64,000 nucleotides of DNA, from NCBI GenBank assembly GCA_015698045.1, contig BLAL01000165.1, forward strand, positions 372,001 through 436,000, written 5' to 3'. Positions 43,972 through 55,975 of the stretch are shown here, piece by piece. The stretch comes from Rhizophagus clarus. Its lineage: Eukaryota > Glomeromycota > Glomeromycetes > Glomerales > Glomeraceae. The position numbers and the translations under genes were made by a program. The notes under the pieces were generated by a model, which was not told the DNA's origin, made no database searches, and saw only the letters and a list, made by a program, of their open reading frames with translations. Position 1 is the first letter of the stretch, and every line of letters begins with the position of its first letter.

Positions 43972-46046
43972 TTATTTATTCATATTGCGGTTGATGGGTA
44001 ATCTAGTATAATGAGTTTTAGATTGTGATTTTGGTGTGTTGGAGAGGTTTTCATCAGCCGAATTTTTCCTGAGGTTGCTTGACATTTTTTTCAGAGAGGA
44101 TGAGCGTGAGTTTCTTTTATGTATGGGTTGTTGGTTTTTAATTTCTTTAAACATTTGGAGAATAGTGTTTTGGGTTTGATCAATACGATTGATCGATTCT
44201 AAGGTATTCTGGATCTCTTGGATTTTATTCATTACTTCTTTGTATTGATTATTAATAGAAGTGATAGCTTGTTCATGTTGTTGTTGGGTGAGTTTGAGTT
44301 CATTTACTCTTAAAGTTAGATGTGCTAGGTTATTCTCTATTTGAGTAATTTTGTTGCTGTAGTTTATTTTGTCTGTATTGCTTTTTTCATAATGGTATTG
44401 ATCGTTCGTGGAGATTTTCCTAGATCAAGATCGACTTCTAGAACAGTTGCGGCGTGCGTTGCTATTATTATGTTCTTGGTTGTATAGATATTTTTATTTG
44501 ATTTATTAATTAGTGGATCGTTGTTGAATAAAAAGTTTCTACCTCTTTTGGATAGGTAGGGAGCGGATGATTTAATATTATTGTTCGGGATGATTCTAGC
44601 TTCCTTTGGGTTACGAAAGAAGGCTTCTATTTTGTCTTTGTTTATACAATTTGTGAAATCGTGTTCAAAGTATTCACATATGATGCATGTAGATGTATCG
44701 ACAGGTGTAATGTAGATTTGTCTATTAGTGTTGATGTTGACTATTCTGATTTTCTTTTCATAGTCTTCGCTATGAACATTAATATATGCTGTTCTAATTA
44801 TTTGTTTGGGGTTGATTTCGGGTAATGTACAAGTTTTTCCTTTAATTTTGTTGATAATAGGTTCTAAGTCGTAGAAGTTTGTATCTACGTGTAAACCTGT
44901 GATCTTATATTTAAACAATGTGCAGTTTTTGTATTCTATATTATCAGGGTCTGCAGGTAGGATTTTAACAAGGTGACGATCTATCTTGACCGTCCAAATG
45001 GCTTCTTTAAAGAATTTTTGGGCTGGTTCTTTGTCTTGGAATTCTATAAAGAAGGTATTGTAGTTAGCGGGTCATCTAGCTTGACCTGTTGGGTTTTGTT
45101 TTTGATTGCTTGTAAATTTGTCTACTCGAAATATATTTTTGATTTTGCCATATGTGGTGAAGATGTCCTTAATGTTTTTGACTGAGAAGGATCTTGGTAC
45201 TTCTACCACTTTGATGGTACGTTCTTCTTTGTGTTTATTAATGTGATTAGTTTGTTTGTTCAAAGAGGTCTTGTCATAGTTATGGAAAGTGATGTTGTAA
45301 CATTTGTTGGTAACATTATTTAATGAGTTTCTTGAAGTTTTATTAATGAAACTTATTTTAACAATTTCCACGTGGTTGTACTTTTCTTTAAAGTTTTCTA
45401 TTTTTAAGAATCTGGAAAGGGAGCCGCATATTTCTGTGATTATTTCACTGATTTGGGAGTGGGATTTTCTTTCGAATTCTTCTTTGACTATAAAGGAGTA
45501 GAAAATGTTGAGTGGATTCTGTTTTTGGTCTTCTAAGGAGATGTGTTCTATTTGTAGTGTATGAGTAATTTCCATAGATGGAATGGTTTGTTGATTCTGC
45601 AGTTCAGGGGTAGTGGTACAATTGTTGTGTTGGTTGATAATTAGTGCTCTTTCTTGATGATCTACAATCATGTGAGGATTGTGGATTGACGCATTCAGAA
45701 ACTTCGCGTCTTGGGATATTGACGTGAGAGTGGGTTCAGGCATAAGCTGTTGGTTATATTCTGTATTTCTTGAAGTGTGGTCAATAGGTGGGGTTTTATT
45801 ATTATTTGTAATAAGTACTGTCTCTGTTTCAGAGCTGTTGTTGTCGTCGAAGTGTGTGTCTTCATCTTGATGTGCTGTGATTTTAGCCTTTTTGTAGGAT
45901 GGTTTATCCGTTGGTTTATCTGTACTGTATGTATCATTAATGATACTTTGTTCAGTGGAAAGTCCTAAACCAGGCAGAACTTCATTTTTCGTTTTGATCA
46001 TGCTTCTGGTAGTTCTTGGATTTTTGGCTGAAGTTTTTGAAGACAT
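43972..46046 (-). pseudogene. LINE ORF1 (RNA-binding protein), broken
   Basis: Begins MSSKTSAKNPRTTRSMIKTK. A disordered, acidic N-terminus is followed by an RRM-like part (IKVVEVPRSFSVKNIKDIFT, YGKIKNIFRV) and a Cys/His segment (CIICEYFEHDFTNC). TGA at 45072-45074 interrupts AR-stop-PANYN, where Trp fits. A one-base shift in an A run near 44385 leads to the C-terminal coiled coil (MNKIQEIQNTLESINRIDQT) ending at 43972. Confidence 0.7.
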
Positions 46047-46369
46047 GTCATTTGTAATAACTAAACAAAAAATTTTTTTTTATTTTAACTGTCAAAGTAT
46101 TTGTATTATATTTTGATAAAGTTGTGTGTAAACTTTTCCGGTGATATTGTGTTTTGAAAAGGAATATTTATCACTATTCCTTAGTCTATAATAGTGTATT
46201 TTAATATTTTTTTCTTTTCTATTTTTTGTGGTTTCAATGATCAGCGGGAAAAGTTTTTTATTTTTTTTTCGCAATATTCGTAATATTTATGACATTCATG
46301 ACATTCGCAACATGATCAGTGATCACGTGACTATTCGATCACAACAATATTGTTATGGCCGATCAAAAA

Positions 46370-46383
46370 GGTCAATTTTGTGA
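46370..46383. repeat. target-site copy 1 of 3, GGTCAATTTTGTGA
   Basis: GGTCAATTTTGTGA occurs here, at 48485-48498 and at 48992-49005. The three copies delimit two retroposons lying end to end. Confidence 0.85.
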
Positions 46384-46633
46384 GAAGAATAGACGATAAA
46401 AAAACTCTCTCCCGTACGGTACAATTTTTTTTCGACGTTCGTCAGAATACTATAAACTTTCACCGTACAAGAGCCTAAGGTACTCCCAGTGTCATAGTAG
46501 AGTTGTTCACCACACTATACAAAGACAAGTTACATTCACACAAAAGGCCAACCTCTTTTTTATACGACCGTTTGGTCACTTTTTCACCTTTCGCCTTTTT
46601 CCCCACCTTAACGTTTACCCTTCGTATTTTATC

Positions 46634-48043
46634 ATGAATATAAGTAGCCCTTCTTCGAAGTTCACAAGCACACCCGATAACAAACTCACAAGTACTAATA
46701 GTAACAAAGGACCTATTAGTCCTTCTAAACTTTCTTTAAAAATTTATCGTCCTTCTAAGCTATACAATTTTCGTACGGCCTTTCGTTGCGTAGAAAGTGC
46801 AAGGTCACATGACAATAGATCTACCTCTATACAAAAAAACTTTTATTACTATTTACGGCTGACAGATGATGATCTGTCAGACCCTGATACCCCCTTTTTC
46901 ATATACACTAATAACGTCGATCCTTTAATTAGCACGTCAAAACGTGAATTTACTTCCACAAGTAGGAAACCCAACGTGAAATATATCATTAGTAATTATC
47001 TTACACATGTCTTTTCGAAACATGAATACATAACGTATCAGAACAACAGCCTGCAAGTCCATAGATTTCCAAAAAAAATAGTAGACAAGTACTTCAAGAG
47101 ACTGCAGCAGCTATTGATGGACAAGCTGCATGCATTATCACGTCGTACTTCGTTAAACAATTCGTCCAACAAAGGCACTTCAACATATATCAAATTTAGT
47201 TTCAAAAAAATGGTCATTTATCTTGGTTTTTACTTTAGATGCACGCCAGAACGACGAGAACATGAACAATGCAAGAACGCCGCCCACCAAGTTTTTTCAA
47301 ACGAACGTTGGCGATGTGCACATCACAGTAAATTCATTCATACACCTCAGAAAAGCGCTTATATAGCGAAAAATGATCCTCAGTACAAAAAGCTAGTGGA
47401 TAACATAGCAGATAACCAGATAGATAAGCGCGTCCATAGCACCCGGTTAGGGATAAGCTATGATGTCACAATCAGAAAGTTTAAACAATTTGACAAGAAA
47501 ACACAAGATCAACTAAGAGGAGAAGGAAAATACTTCAAACTCTACAAAAACCTACAATTTGATATTAAGCGCAGTAAAGAACAAATTAAACGTTGGAACA
47601 GAGTCACCCGAAGAGTTTACCATTGTCAAAAAAGCTCGTCATCCAACGGCCAGGGGGAGTATACGCCAATGTTAATATCGGATGATCCCTCCGATGTCGT
47701 TATCAAAACTATTCATCACCTGTCGTGGAAACGTTACCGTCATTTAAAACAGAAGAACATTCACTCGCCCGCTTCTACAAGGCCACAGAGTCATAATAAT
47801 GCAATAGTTAAAAACAAAGACATAGGCGCTAGTTACACCTTCAGTAATCGTTACAGTAGTTTAGACTGTGATGACATCTTTATGGTACGAAGTACTAATC
47901 GCAATTTTAATGTTCAGGAGCAATCGCCCGCTATTTCTCGTTTATCACGTTTAAACCCTAATAACAACCTTCGGTCGCAAGTTTCATCAGCGTCTACCTC
48001 CCGCGTTCGCGCGAGAGCTGCTAACACCAAGTCACCCTTATAA
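46634..48043 (+). CDS. retroposon ORF1-like basic protein
   Basis: 469 aa, uninterrupted, from ATG 46634. Ser/Thr-rich N-terminus (MNISSPSSKFTSTPDNKL), central IKFSFKKMVIYLGFYFRCTP followed by a Cys/His stretch (ERREHEQCKNAAH...RWRCAHHSK), then a Lys/Arg-rich helical part (KRSKEQIKRWNRVTRRVYHC) and an Arg-rich tail. The composition suits a nucleic-acid-binding ORF1 protein. I recall many related predicted proteins in Rhizophagus, which supports a retroelement family. Integrity of the frame, unlike its neighbours, suggests a young copy. Confidence 0.65.
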   Translation: MNISSPSSKFTSTPDNKLTSTNSNKGPISPSKLSLKIYRPSKLYNFRTAFRCVESARSHDNRSTSIQKNFYYYLRLTDDDLSDPDTPFFIYTNNVDPLISTSKREFTSTSRKPNVKYIISNYLTHVFSKHEYITYQNNSLQVHRFPKKIVDKYFKRLQQLLMDKLHALSRRTSLNNSSNKGTSTYIKFSFKKMVIYLGFYFRCTPERREHEQCKNAAHQVFSNERWRCAHHSKFIHTPQKSAYIAKNDPQYKKLVDNIADNQIDKRVHSTRLGISYDVTIRKFKQFDKKTQDQLRGEGKYFKLYKNLQFDIKRSKEQIKRWNRVTRRVYHCQKSSSSNGQGEYTPMLISDDPSDVVIKTIHHLSWKRYRHLKQKNIHSPASTRPQSHNNAIVKNKDIGASYTFSNRYSSLDCDDIFMVRSTNRNFNVQEQSPAISRLSRLNPNNNLRSQVSSASTSRVRARAANTKSPL

Positions 48044-48090
48044 GGCGTTTCGCCACAATTAACCCAACAATTTGATATAGCATTCCAAAT

Positions 48091-48279
48091 ATGACAGAAT
48101 TTACATTTGGCACGATTTTTCGTGAAAGAATAATTCGGGAACCGTACTTCCGCATTAGTACGTCTAGTAATTTCTTACACAATGGTCCGTGGTACAACCA
48201 TTTAGTTAACAGAGATAGTTATTTACCGTTTAGTTTAGATACCATATTATTTTTTGGGTGGGGGTATAAAGGTGCTTAA
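48091..48279 (+). CDS. short second frame of the retroposon
   Basis: 62 aa: MTEFTFGTIFRERIIREPYF ending FFGWGYKGA. It starts 47 bases after the first ORF ends. Composition is protein-like; it may be the residual C-terminal end of a deleted ORF2. Function unknown. Confidence 0.3.
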   Translation: MTEFTFGTIFRERIIREPYFRISTSSNFLHNGPWYNHLVNRDSYLPFSLDTILFFGWGYKGA

Positions 48280-48484
48280 ATTTTCCCTTTCGTGGATCGA
48301 TCAGATACCCTTATTATAAGGTTATCTGTGTTCGTTCATTCCATTATCGGGAGTGAGGCTGGGGTTTTTCTTGGTTAATTCTTTATGACCGTACTTTTAG
48401 CTAGTTTTTATTGTAGATTAGTTTCTTGTATGTATACATATAGATGACTCAATCCCTCACTTAAATAAATAAATAAATAAATAA

Positions 48485-48498
48485 GGTCAATTTTGTGA
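48485..48498. repeat. target-site copy 2 of 3
   Basis: GGTCAATTTTGTGA between the retroposon tail and the SINE start. Confidence 0.85.
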
Positions 48499-48991
48499 GG
48501 GGTTGGCTTCCTAGTGTACTCGTAAGAAACACTCTCTCCTATGAGGCCATAAGGTGGAATGGAGAACATGGGTTCAATCTGTCCAGCCAACAGATCTGCA
48601 TTGAATTTCAACCATGTGGGCTCATATCAAGAGCCTAGAAGCTTAGCACTGGATCCTGATAAGGGAGGGCAGGGATCGCGTGCATGGCCCTTATAAAGGT
48701 TTGTCATTGGTAGACTTTGGTTAAAAATTTCCTGGGTTACCATTGAGTGGTCAACTTGGGCCCCCTGATCACCCCACACCCTGACTACAAAGGGAGAGTG
48801 TGACGCAGGTCCTTTGTTTAGATTGTAGAGCCAAAGGGTTACCAGTCACACAGGCTGACATCCGCCGCTGGCAGGGGTTTAGTTTTTACATGATGTAGCT
48901 AATAGTTTTATTTTCATAGATTATATTCTAATTTTTCTACGATTTGTAATTCAACGAGTTGGTCTCTAACAATAAATAAATAAATAAATAA
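48499..48991 (+). mobile_element. tRNA-derived SINE with (AATA)n tail
   Basis: 493 bp. Near its 5' end are an A-box-like TTGGCTTCCTAGTG (48503-48516) and a B-box-like GGTTCAATCT (48571-48580), spaced as in tRNA promoters. The 3' end is an AATA/TAAA simple tail shared in type with the adjacent retroposon, which may supply its reverse transcriptase. No coding capacity. Confidence 0.65.
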
Positions 48992-49005
48992 GGTCAATTT
49001 TGTGA
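48992..49005. repeat. target-site copy 3 of 3
   Basis: GGTCAATTTTGTGA directly after the SINE tail. Confidence 0.85.
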
Positions 49006-50294
49006 TCAATCATTGATTGACTCGATCAATGATCGATGTAAACACTACTTGAAGGTACATAATGTTGTACTTTCTCATAATTGATATATTTAAATAGAAA
49101 ATAAAAATATAGGAACGATACAAACTGTGCAAACTGATGCATATTCGAATGTCCTTCATTTTAAATGGTTAGTCAATTTCAAGATATATTTCAAGCCAAG
49201 TTTTTAAATAATTTTCTTTAAAAGCAACTAGAATGTTTAAAAGTTATAGATTAATAAAAATAATTCATTTCAAGAATTCTTCCATCTATATAATTTAAAC
49301 ACACTTTTTGTATAATCGATGAAACAAATCTTACTATAGAGTCGGATCTTATTTTCGATGTTGGTATGCTTTTTAATTTTTAATTGGATTTCAAAATATT
49401 ATCAAGTGCCACCTTCAGCAATACCGCAAAGAATCAACATTCCTAAAGCTCAAACTACTAACGATCTTCAATATTCACAAAATTCACAAAATTCATCTCA
49501 AGTTTCATAACAATCACAGCCCACCACCAGTAGACTTTTTGTATTGCACGACATATTATGAAATTCAAAAGCTTATTGTGTTACAATGTATTTTTATTGT
49601 AATTTTACTTGATTCACAATTCATTTTGCATTTTGATTGTAATGCTACTTGATTCACACCTCATTTTGATTGTAATGTTACCTGATCTGCAACTCATTTT
49701 GATTTTGATTGGTAATTTTCTTGATTCACAACTCATTTTGTTTGTTATTTTACTGCATTTGTTTGTAAATTCGGTCTGTAATTAAAACTCGCAATTTTTA
49801 TTAGTTGGATGATTTGCAATTCTTAAAAACGTTTAATTAAGCTAAGAAAAAAAACTTTTTTCGAAATTAAATTCAAATAAGTGTACTTTCAGTAGGCTTA
49901 TTAAATTACCCGAGGTTAGTTTCTTACCATTATGTTGCAATCCCGAAAAAAGAATGACCGGAAATTATCGTTGAAGATTTCCGAAAAATGGCCACTGGTC
50001 CGGAAAATGTAAAATTGCAATATTCCGAACGTAGAAACATTATGACTTTCCAGATAATGTCTAGAAGGATTAGTATCCGGAATAATGAATTTTCCAGATA
50101 TTTTCCATTTCCCGGACACTTTGTCGATATTTTCCGGACATTCTTTTTTATGGAGAATACGAGAACCAGTAATTTTTTTTCGTTGTAAAATTCTAATTAT
50201 TATATTTATTATTTTCGCAATTGATAATGGAATTTAGACAAAAAAAAAAAATTATTATTCAATACATACTAGAAACTTAACATTTCTTGTAATA
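49006..50294. other. upstream region of the TPR gene
   Basis: No gene. At 49590-49750 a ~40-base unit (TTGATTGTAATTTTACTTGATTCACA-type words) repeats about four times. At 49930-50150 lies a TCCGGAAAAT/ATTTTCCGGA inverted-word repeat, part of which recurs at 55306-55395. Confidence 0.5.
49930..50150. repeat. TTTTCCGGA-rich dispersed repeat, copy 1
   Basis: AGTATCCGGAATA, CCAGATATTTTCCAT and GATATTTTC words in the same order and spacing recur at 55306-55395. The copy here also contains inverted TCCGGAAAAT words and gives rise to chance frames on both strands. Confidence 0.5.
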
Positions 50295-53200
50295 ATGAAA
50301 GAAATAATGAATGGAGGTTCAAGCCAGGTAAATTATAATTTTAGTTTTAAGCACATGAATCGATAAAAATTAATAATTTTTATTTAATTTATAGAGTGAA
50401 TATACTTCTGGCAATATTGTCGCTGATTCCGATAACTTAGAAATTAGCAACTCAATTTTTTATAAAACGGGCTTGCATGTAAGAGCAACAAGCAATATCA
50501 CCCTTCTGAAATTAGAAGAAGATGGACTTGTCACGTCCGACGAAAAAGCAAAAGAGCTTATTAAGGATCTGACAGAAATAAAATGTTTAAATGCATTAAA
50601 GTTACTTTTTGAAAATTCTCAAAATGAATTTTCGCCTCAAATCCTTCGGGATTCTTTGGTTGCTTTAGCAGATCCAACACCATTTGATTATTACGCAAAA
50701 CAAAGCGTAGCTAGATTAGAGTTGCATTTGCGTACATGGGTGTTGGTTTTGGAAAAGATTTGTTTTACTCAAATGCGTTTAAGTAAAGAACTTCGAGACA
50801 AAATTTATAATTCTCTGCCAAAATTTGCTGAAATTCATAAAAAAACAACTCAGGTCATGCAAGAAGGAATTGAAAATAATTTTAAGTCTGATTTCAATCG
50901 ATTCGGTCAACAAAAAGCCGATAAATATGATGAAAAAATTGCTAAAAAACGGAATTATAATATTGACTTTTTATTAACCCATTTAAGGGATACCTTACAT
51001 AGTCTTCGTGATGATGAAACCTGGCTTCAAGAATTTATACGAAGGATTAGAGATTTTCTTAAGACTGCGCTTAATATTTCACCAGGAATTCTAGCAGCAT
51101 CAACGGGAGTTAATCTTCCAAATGATTGTTCAATTTTATCAATATTTAATCAAGTACGTCAAAGTTTAAGTTTTAAGTATCCAGTAGCTTCTTATTATGT
51201 AGATTGGAGAATCATGTTGATAATTCAACATAATCTTTTCACTTGGTCTGAATGCTCTGAAAAGATTATTAGTAAAAAATTAGGAGAATTGGTATTAATA
51301 GAATATATGTGGGGCTTTTTGGAAAGAGAATGGATTAACATTACTAATAGATCTATTTTAGATTCACAATCCAAATTTGATGAAGTATCAAATAAAGTTA
51401 TTAAGGCATTTAAAAGTACTGGAAGTCTTCTGAGTGATCTTGCTGGAAATGAACCTCTTGCGTTACCACATACTTTATGGTTTGGATTATTAGATATTGC
51501 ACAAAACCTTATCCAAAAATCCACTCGAAAAGCCACATACGGTCTCTGTTATTATTTGGCAATCGAGTCACTTAATAAGGCTCCAAGCAGTTTTATTCAG
51601 TTTAAAGCTATTGAGATATTATTTTATTTACATAATATTGATAATCAAATGTTTTCAATTATTGAAAATGATTTTGATCAATACACGCAAATGTTAAAAA
51701 ATAATTTAATAGATTCATCAGAAAAATTTCAAAACTTATTAACATTCGTTAAAGAAAAATATTTTGAAGATTTAAAAGTTCTAAATGATGATATTGGAAC
51801 AGAAAAAAAGGGAAAAGGAAAAGGAAAATGTTTAAATCAAGATTCATATATAATAAGAAGTCCAACATCAGAGTCTATTATATTAGATGTTATAGCAGAT
51901 GAGATGACATGCCCAATCAATAGTGAACCAATGGATCAATTATGTATTTTAAAATGTCAACATGCATTATCTTTAAATAGTTTAAAGATGTTAAAACAAA
52001 AAACATGTCCTAAATGTCGAAAAAAAATTGAAGATAATGATATCAGATATTTATCACAGATTTGTATCTATAAATACTTATACTCAAAATTTTCCGAATC
52101 TGGGCATATTTTGCCTACAATTGAATTGGAAAGTTCAGATCAAAACCAATATGACAGTGATGATTCAGATAATTCAGAAATTGATTTTATAATAACTAAA
52201 AAAAAATTTATGAATTCATTTATTAAATTAAATTCGAACATATCATCAATAATTACAAGGTTTACAAAAAAACAGCATCCAACATATCAAAATATTCTAA
52301 AAGAATTATATGAAGGACGCTATGAAAGTGCTGAAAATCTGTGTAAAGAACTTTTAAATTTTTTTCCTAAAAGTTATTCTTTAAAATGCATTCTAGCTTA
52401 TATTTATAGGTGTCTTAGTAATTATAAACAAGCACATTTGTACTTAAATGAGGCTATTAATTTAAAACCAAAAAAGCCTATTGCTTATTTTATTTGTGGA
52501 GAAATATTTTTTTGGCAAGAAAATTATAATGAAGCCATAAATTATTTAGATACATCATTGCGTTATAAGGTTAAGGTAGATAATAAATATATTATATTTG
52601 CAAATAGTTACTTATTTAATAATAATATTAAATATAATGACAATGCCTTAGAAGACTACAAAACCGCACTAAAAAATGATCCAAGCAATTATTTATGTCT
52701 TAAAAATTGCGCATATATATATGAAAGAAAAAAAGATTATCAAAATGCTTTAGTATTTTTAGATAAATTGCTAAGTATTAATAGGAAGGATTCATTGATT
52801 TTGTGCTATTATGGAGAAATTTTATGTTATATAAAACAATATAATAATGCTATATTATATTTTACAAAAGCAAATAATATAGATCCAGAAAACATTCATA
52901 ATTTAAATAAGAGAGCTATTGCATATTATATTCTGCAAGAATATGATGAAGTTTTATCAGATATTGAAAAAGTTATAAAGTTAAACCCATTAAATAATTT
53001 AGCATATTATCTAAAATGTTTGACATATTATACAAAGGGGGATATTAATAACGCCACGGTAGCATTTAAAAAGTGTACACAATTATTATTAAATTTGGAT
53101 GATAATAATTTAGCAAATACTCAATTATTACATTTAGAATATTTATTGAATAAGGACAAATCTACGGAATTAATTAATATATTGGCAAAGATTAATCAAA

Positions 53201-54309
53201 TTCCGAATATTAAAAATAGTGAGACACTGCTTTTTATAAGATGTAGTATATATATTGAATTAAATATGTACCATGAAGCGGAGTTAGATCTTTATATGTT
53301 ATATGAATCAACATCTTATCATAACGATAATTATATTTCATATATTCACTTATTACGAAAGTATTTAACATTTTGGCCATATTTAAATAAAGACTATTAT
53401 ATCAACTATAGTGATTTTGGAATCAATGACAAATTTAATAAATACTTGTATCATGGTAAGTGAGGACTTGAATTTATTACTTGTTTGTATTAAAATTATT
53501 ATCTGTTTTTATTAACGTATATTAAATTTATTTTAGAAAATAATGTTTATTTAATTTCTAACTTAATAAATTATAATGAAGTATATAGTCAATTTCAAGA
53601 AAGTGACCCAAATAGGTAAGTCCTATTATTAGTACCTACTACTAATTTAAAAATTTTTTAATGTTAGTAATTGTGTTTTAAATCTAAGTCTATCAGGTCA
53701 AATACTTTGTTCCAAGAATGAAGGGCTTTATTTGAAATTTCCTGCACTAAATTCTTTTGGTAAAAGTATTATTTGGAAAATAAATGTTAAAAAGATAATA
53801 TCTAAAGATTGTTTTATAAGAATTTCAGAAAAGCATGTAAGTTTTATCATTAAAATTTTACTTTATTTGCAATTTTAATGCGATATTTATTAATTATAAC
53901 TCTATTATAAATATTGGAAAGAATGAGCATATATTAAGATACAAAGATATGTTAGAGTTTGAAGGATTAGGTTGGATTGAATATAGGATTCCAATTAATT
54001 TATGGAATTCGCGATTTTCAATTGAAATAAGCGGTTCTATCGATATGGTATATTTTCTGGATTAATTTCTTTCAGATTGAGGTAGCTTTAACTCATTCTT
54101 AAATACTTTTATTATTTATACAGAAAATAGATTATATTCGATTTGGGAACAATGAAGACGAGATAGCTTACATTCCTGATATGGGTTATATGTTACCAGG
54201 TTATCATGAATTTTGTCCAAGCATTCCAGAAGCTTTCAAAGACAAGTACTTTTCAAAAAAAGAAATGAAAAATTTGCTTGAATTACAAGATATCCTTAGC
54301 AACTTATAA
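50295..54309 (+). CDS. RING-like/TPR repeat protein, six exons
   Basis: CDS join(50295..50327, 50395..53455, 53537..53615, 53668..53836, 53922..54047, 54124..54309), 1,217 aa, all phases consistent; the acceptor at 53920-53921 is weak. Residues ~12-480 are a helical N-terminal domain (LTHLRDTLHSLRDDETWLQE). Residues ~510-560 hold a RING/U-box-like module (TCPINSEP, LCILKCQHALSLNSL, CPKCRKK); the second Cys of the first pair is missing. Residues ~639-905 contain about seven TPR units (YFICGEIFFWQENYNEAINY, LILCYYGEILCYIKQYNNAI, ALEDYKTALKNDP). The C-terminus ends SIPEAFKDKYFSKKEM...DILSNL. By family knowledge TPRs bind partners and RING/U-box modules recruit ubiquitin-conjugating enzymes, so a ubiquitin-ligase-like adaptor is plausible. 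It has a decayed tandem paralogue at 59989. Confidence 0.8.
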
Positions 54310-55305
54310 TAAATATAGATATATTTGTTTTTATTTTATTTTTATTTCTATTCATTTATATTTTGTAATTTAACTGAACATTACATTTAATTGGTTATCA
54401 GAACTTAATACTTACTCCTTGATAATTAAATGCAAATAAAAAGGTATAATGGATATTTAAAATGATGTGGGTATATCCTTCCATAAGAGAAGGTATTTAT
54501 TTGAACTTTACAAATACAGTATAGGTCAATTTTAACCGCTAATGAATGTATTTTTTTTTTAAATTTTAATGATAATGAGCAAAATGAAACTAATACAATC
54601 AAGATAAATCGTTATTGTTAAAGAGAAGCTGAACGCTTTCTGTTGTTAGATAAAGCTATTAAAGTTACATAGTGAAATGTGGCACGTCAATTTAATTTTA
54701 ATCCTTGTGTCTATTAACTTTTAAAACACATTTTAATTTCAAAATTATTAAATAAATTGGCATTAATACTGCACTACTACTGCACTAATTAGCAAAGGAT
54801 AGTTCTAACAATTTCATAATTTTAAAATACTGTACCTTTGTTAATTTCAGAATAAAAACATAACAAAGAGTTGTTGAGTTAAATAATCATATTGTCATTT
54901 AAAAAAAAAAATAAGTTAAACATTTCGACGCCCAATAAATGATATAATAATGAATAAATTATAAGATTTAGAATTTTCAGATTCTATTGATATCTTAATC
55001 AAGATAACGATAAAAACACTTTACTTTATGTGCACACAATGTTAATTTCTTGCAGGTGAAATAGCATCATGTTCCAAATACATAAGAATGAGAAGTATGC
55101 ACATATGTATTATATTTTAAAAGACGTTTAAGACGTGAAGAATTTTAATTAGCAGTAGCTTAAATAAATTTCAATGTCCTACTTAAAATCTTTTAAAAAA
55201 ATAATTTCTTTAACTTCAAATTCATGTGATAATGAATAAAATTTGGATGCAGAAACGCTATAAGTTGTATTTCATTTTCCTATAAAAAATATCGAATGTT
55301 CAAGC

Positions 55306-55395
55306 CCCAGTATCCGGAATATTACGAATACCAGATATTTTCCATATTTTTTTGGATATTTTGTTAATTTTTTATAGGGGTATTCTTTTTTTAAT
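55306..55395. repeat. TTTTCCGGA-rich dispersed repeat, copy 2
   Basis: Diverged copy of part of 50065-50150: AGTATCCGGAATA, ACCAGATATTTTCCAT, GATATTTTG and a TATTCTTTTTT run in the same order. Confidence 0.45.
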
Positions 55396-55854
55396 TTATG
55401 ATTAAAGACCGTAATATTTGGATTATATAAAATAAAAATACAAATATGAGATATTTTCCGAATTATTGTACGTTAAAATAAATAAACAAATAAATAAATC
55501 TCTAATTTTGAAGTAACAAATATTTTGACTTATTTTTCCAATCACTGAATTTATTCAAATTTTCTATTATAATTGGAAGAATAAATAACATACTTTCAAT
55601 AATCACATCAGTTGATTTATAAACTTACTTTATAATTAAAAAAAAAAACTACAAATTTAATAGACCTTCCTATAATCTTTAATAATTTATATCAACCGAC
55701 ACTTAGAAAAGTATATTTGTTAGCGTAAATGCCCAAGTATATCCTCGCTATATTCCGTGTATAAATATATAAGTTCAATCAAGATTAATTAAAATTAATG
55801 TTTAACTATCAAGTATTTAATATAATACAATTTTTCGAAACATACAGATAACCC

Positions 55855-55975
55855 TCGGTATAGCGAAGTTGCCGATCCGTCATTGTAATTTTGCGGCGAA
55901 GAATTTGAAAGATTCAATTGGGTTTTAATGGATTTGATTTGTTAGTGTATCGTGATTCATCAGTACCGGGGGTAA
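55855..55975. mobile_element. possible miniature Tc1/pogo-type element
   Basis: AACCCTCGGTATAGCGAAG at left and, inverted, ACCCCCGGTACTGATG at right, about 120 bases apart. CCCTCG-TATA-CGAA termini are typical of pogo/Tigger-type elements. The duplication (TA) is not clearly preserved. Tentative. Confidence 0.3.

Larger units (their letters stand above)
33061..46046 (-). mobile_element. non-LTR retrotransposon (LINE), interrupted by two insertions
   Basis: Read on the minus strand from 46046: ORF1 (RRM-like and Cys/His region), APE-type endonuclease (43603-42600), reverse transcriptase (41966-36478), RNase H (35487-35011) and a C-terminal Cys/His region ending at 33061. The coding order is that of APE-type LINEs that carry RNase H; the clade is not assigned. 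Insertions at 33272-34927 and ~37525-41093 split the ORF2 protein. Stops at 45072, 43121, 41520, 37478 and elsewhere make it inactive. Its 5' boundary above 46046 was not determined. Confidence 0.85.
46384..48484 (+). mobile_element. 2.1-kb retroposon with (TAAA)n tail
   Basis: Starts right after target copy 1 and ends in (TAAA)n directly before target copy 2, the signature of target-primed insertion. Carries an intact 469-aa frame and a short 62-aa frame but no reverse transcriptase, so it is an ORF1-only or internally deleted LINE. Confidence 0.75.
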
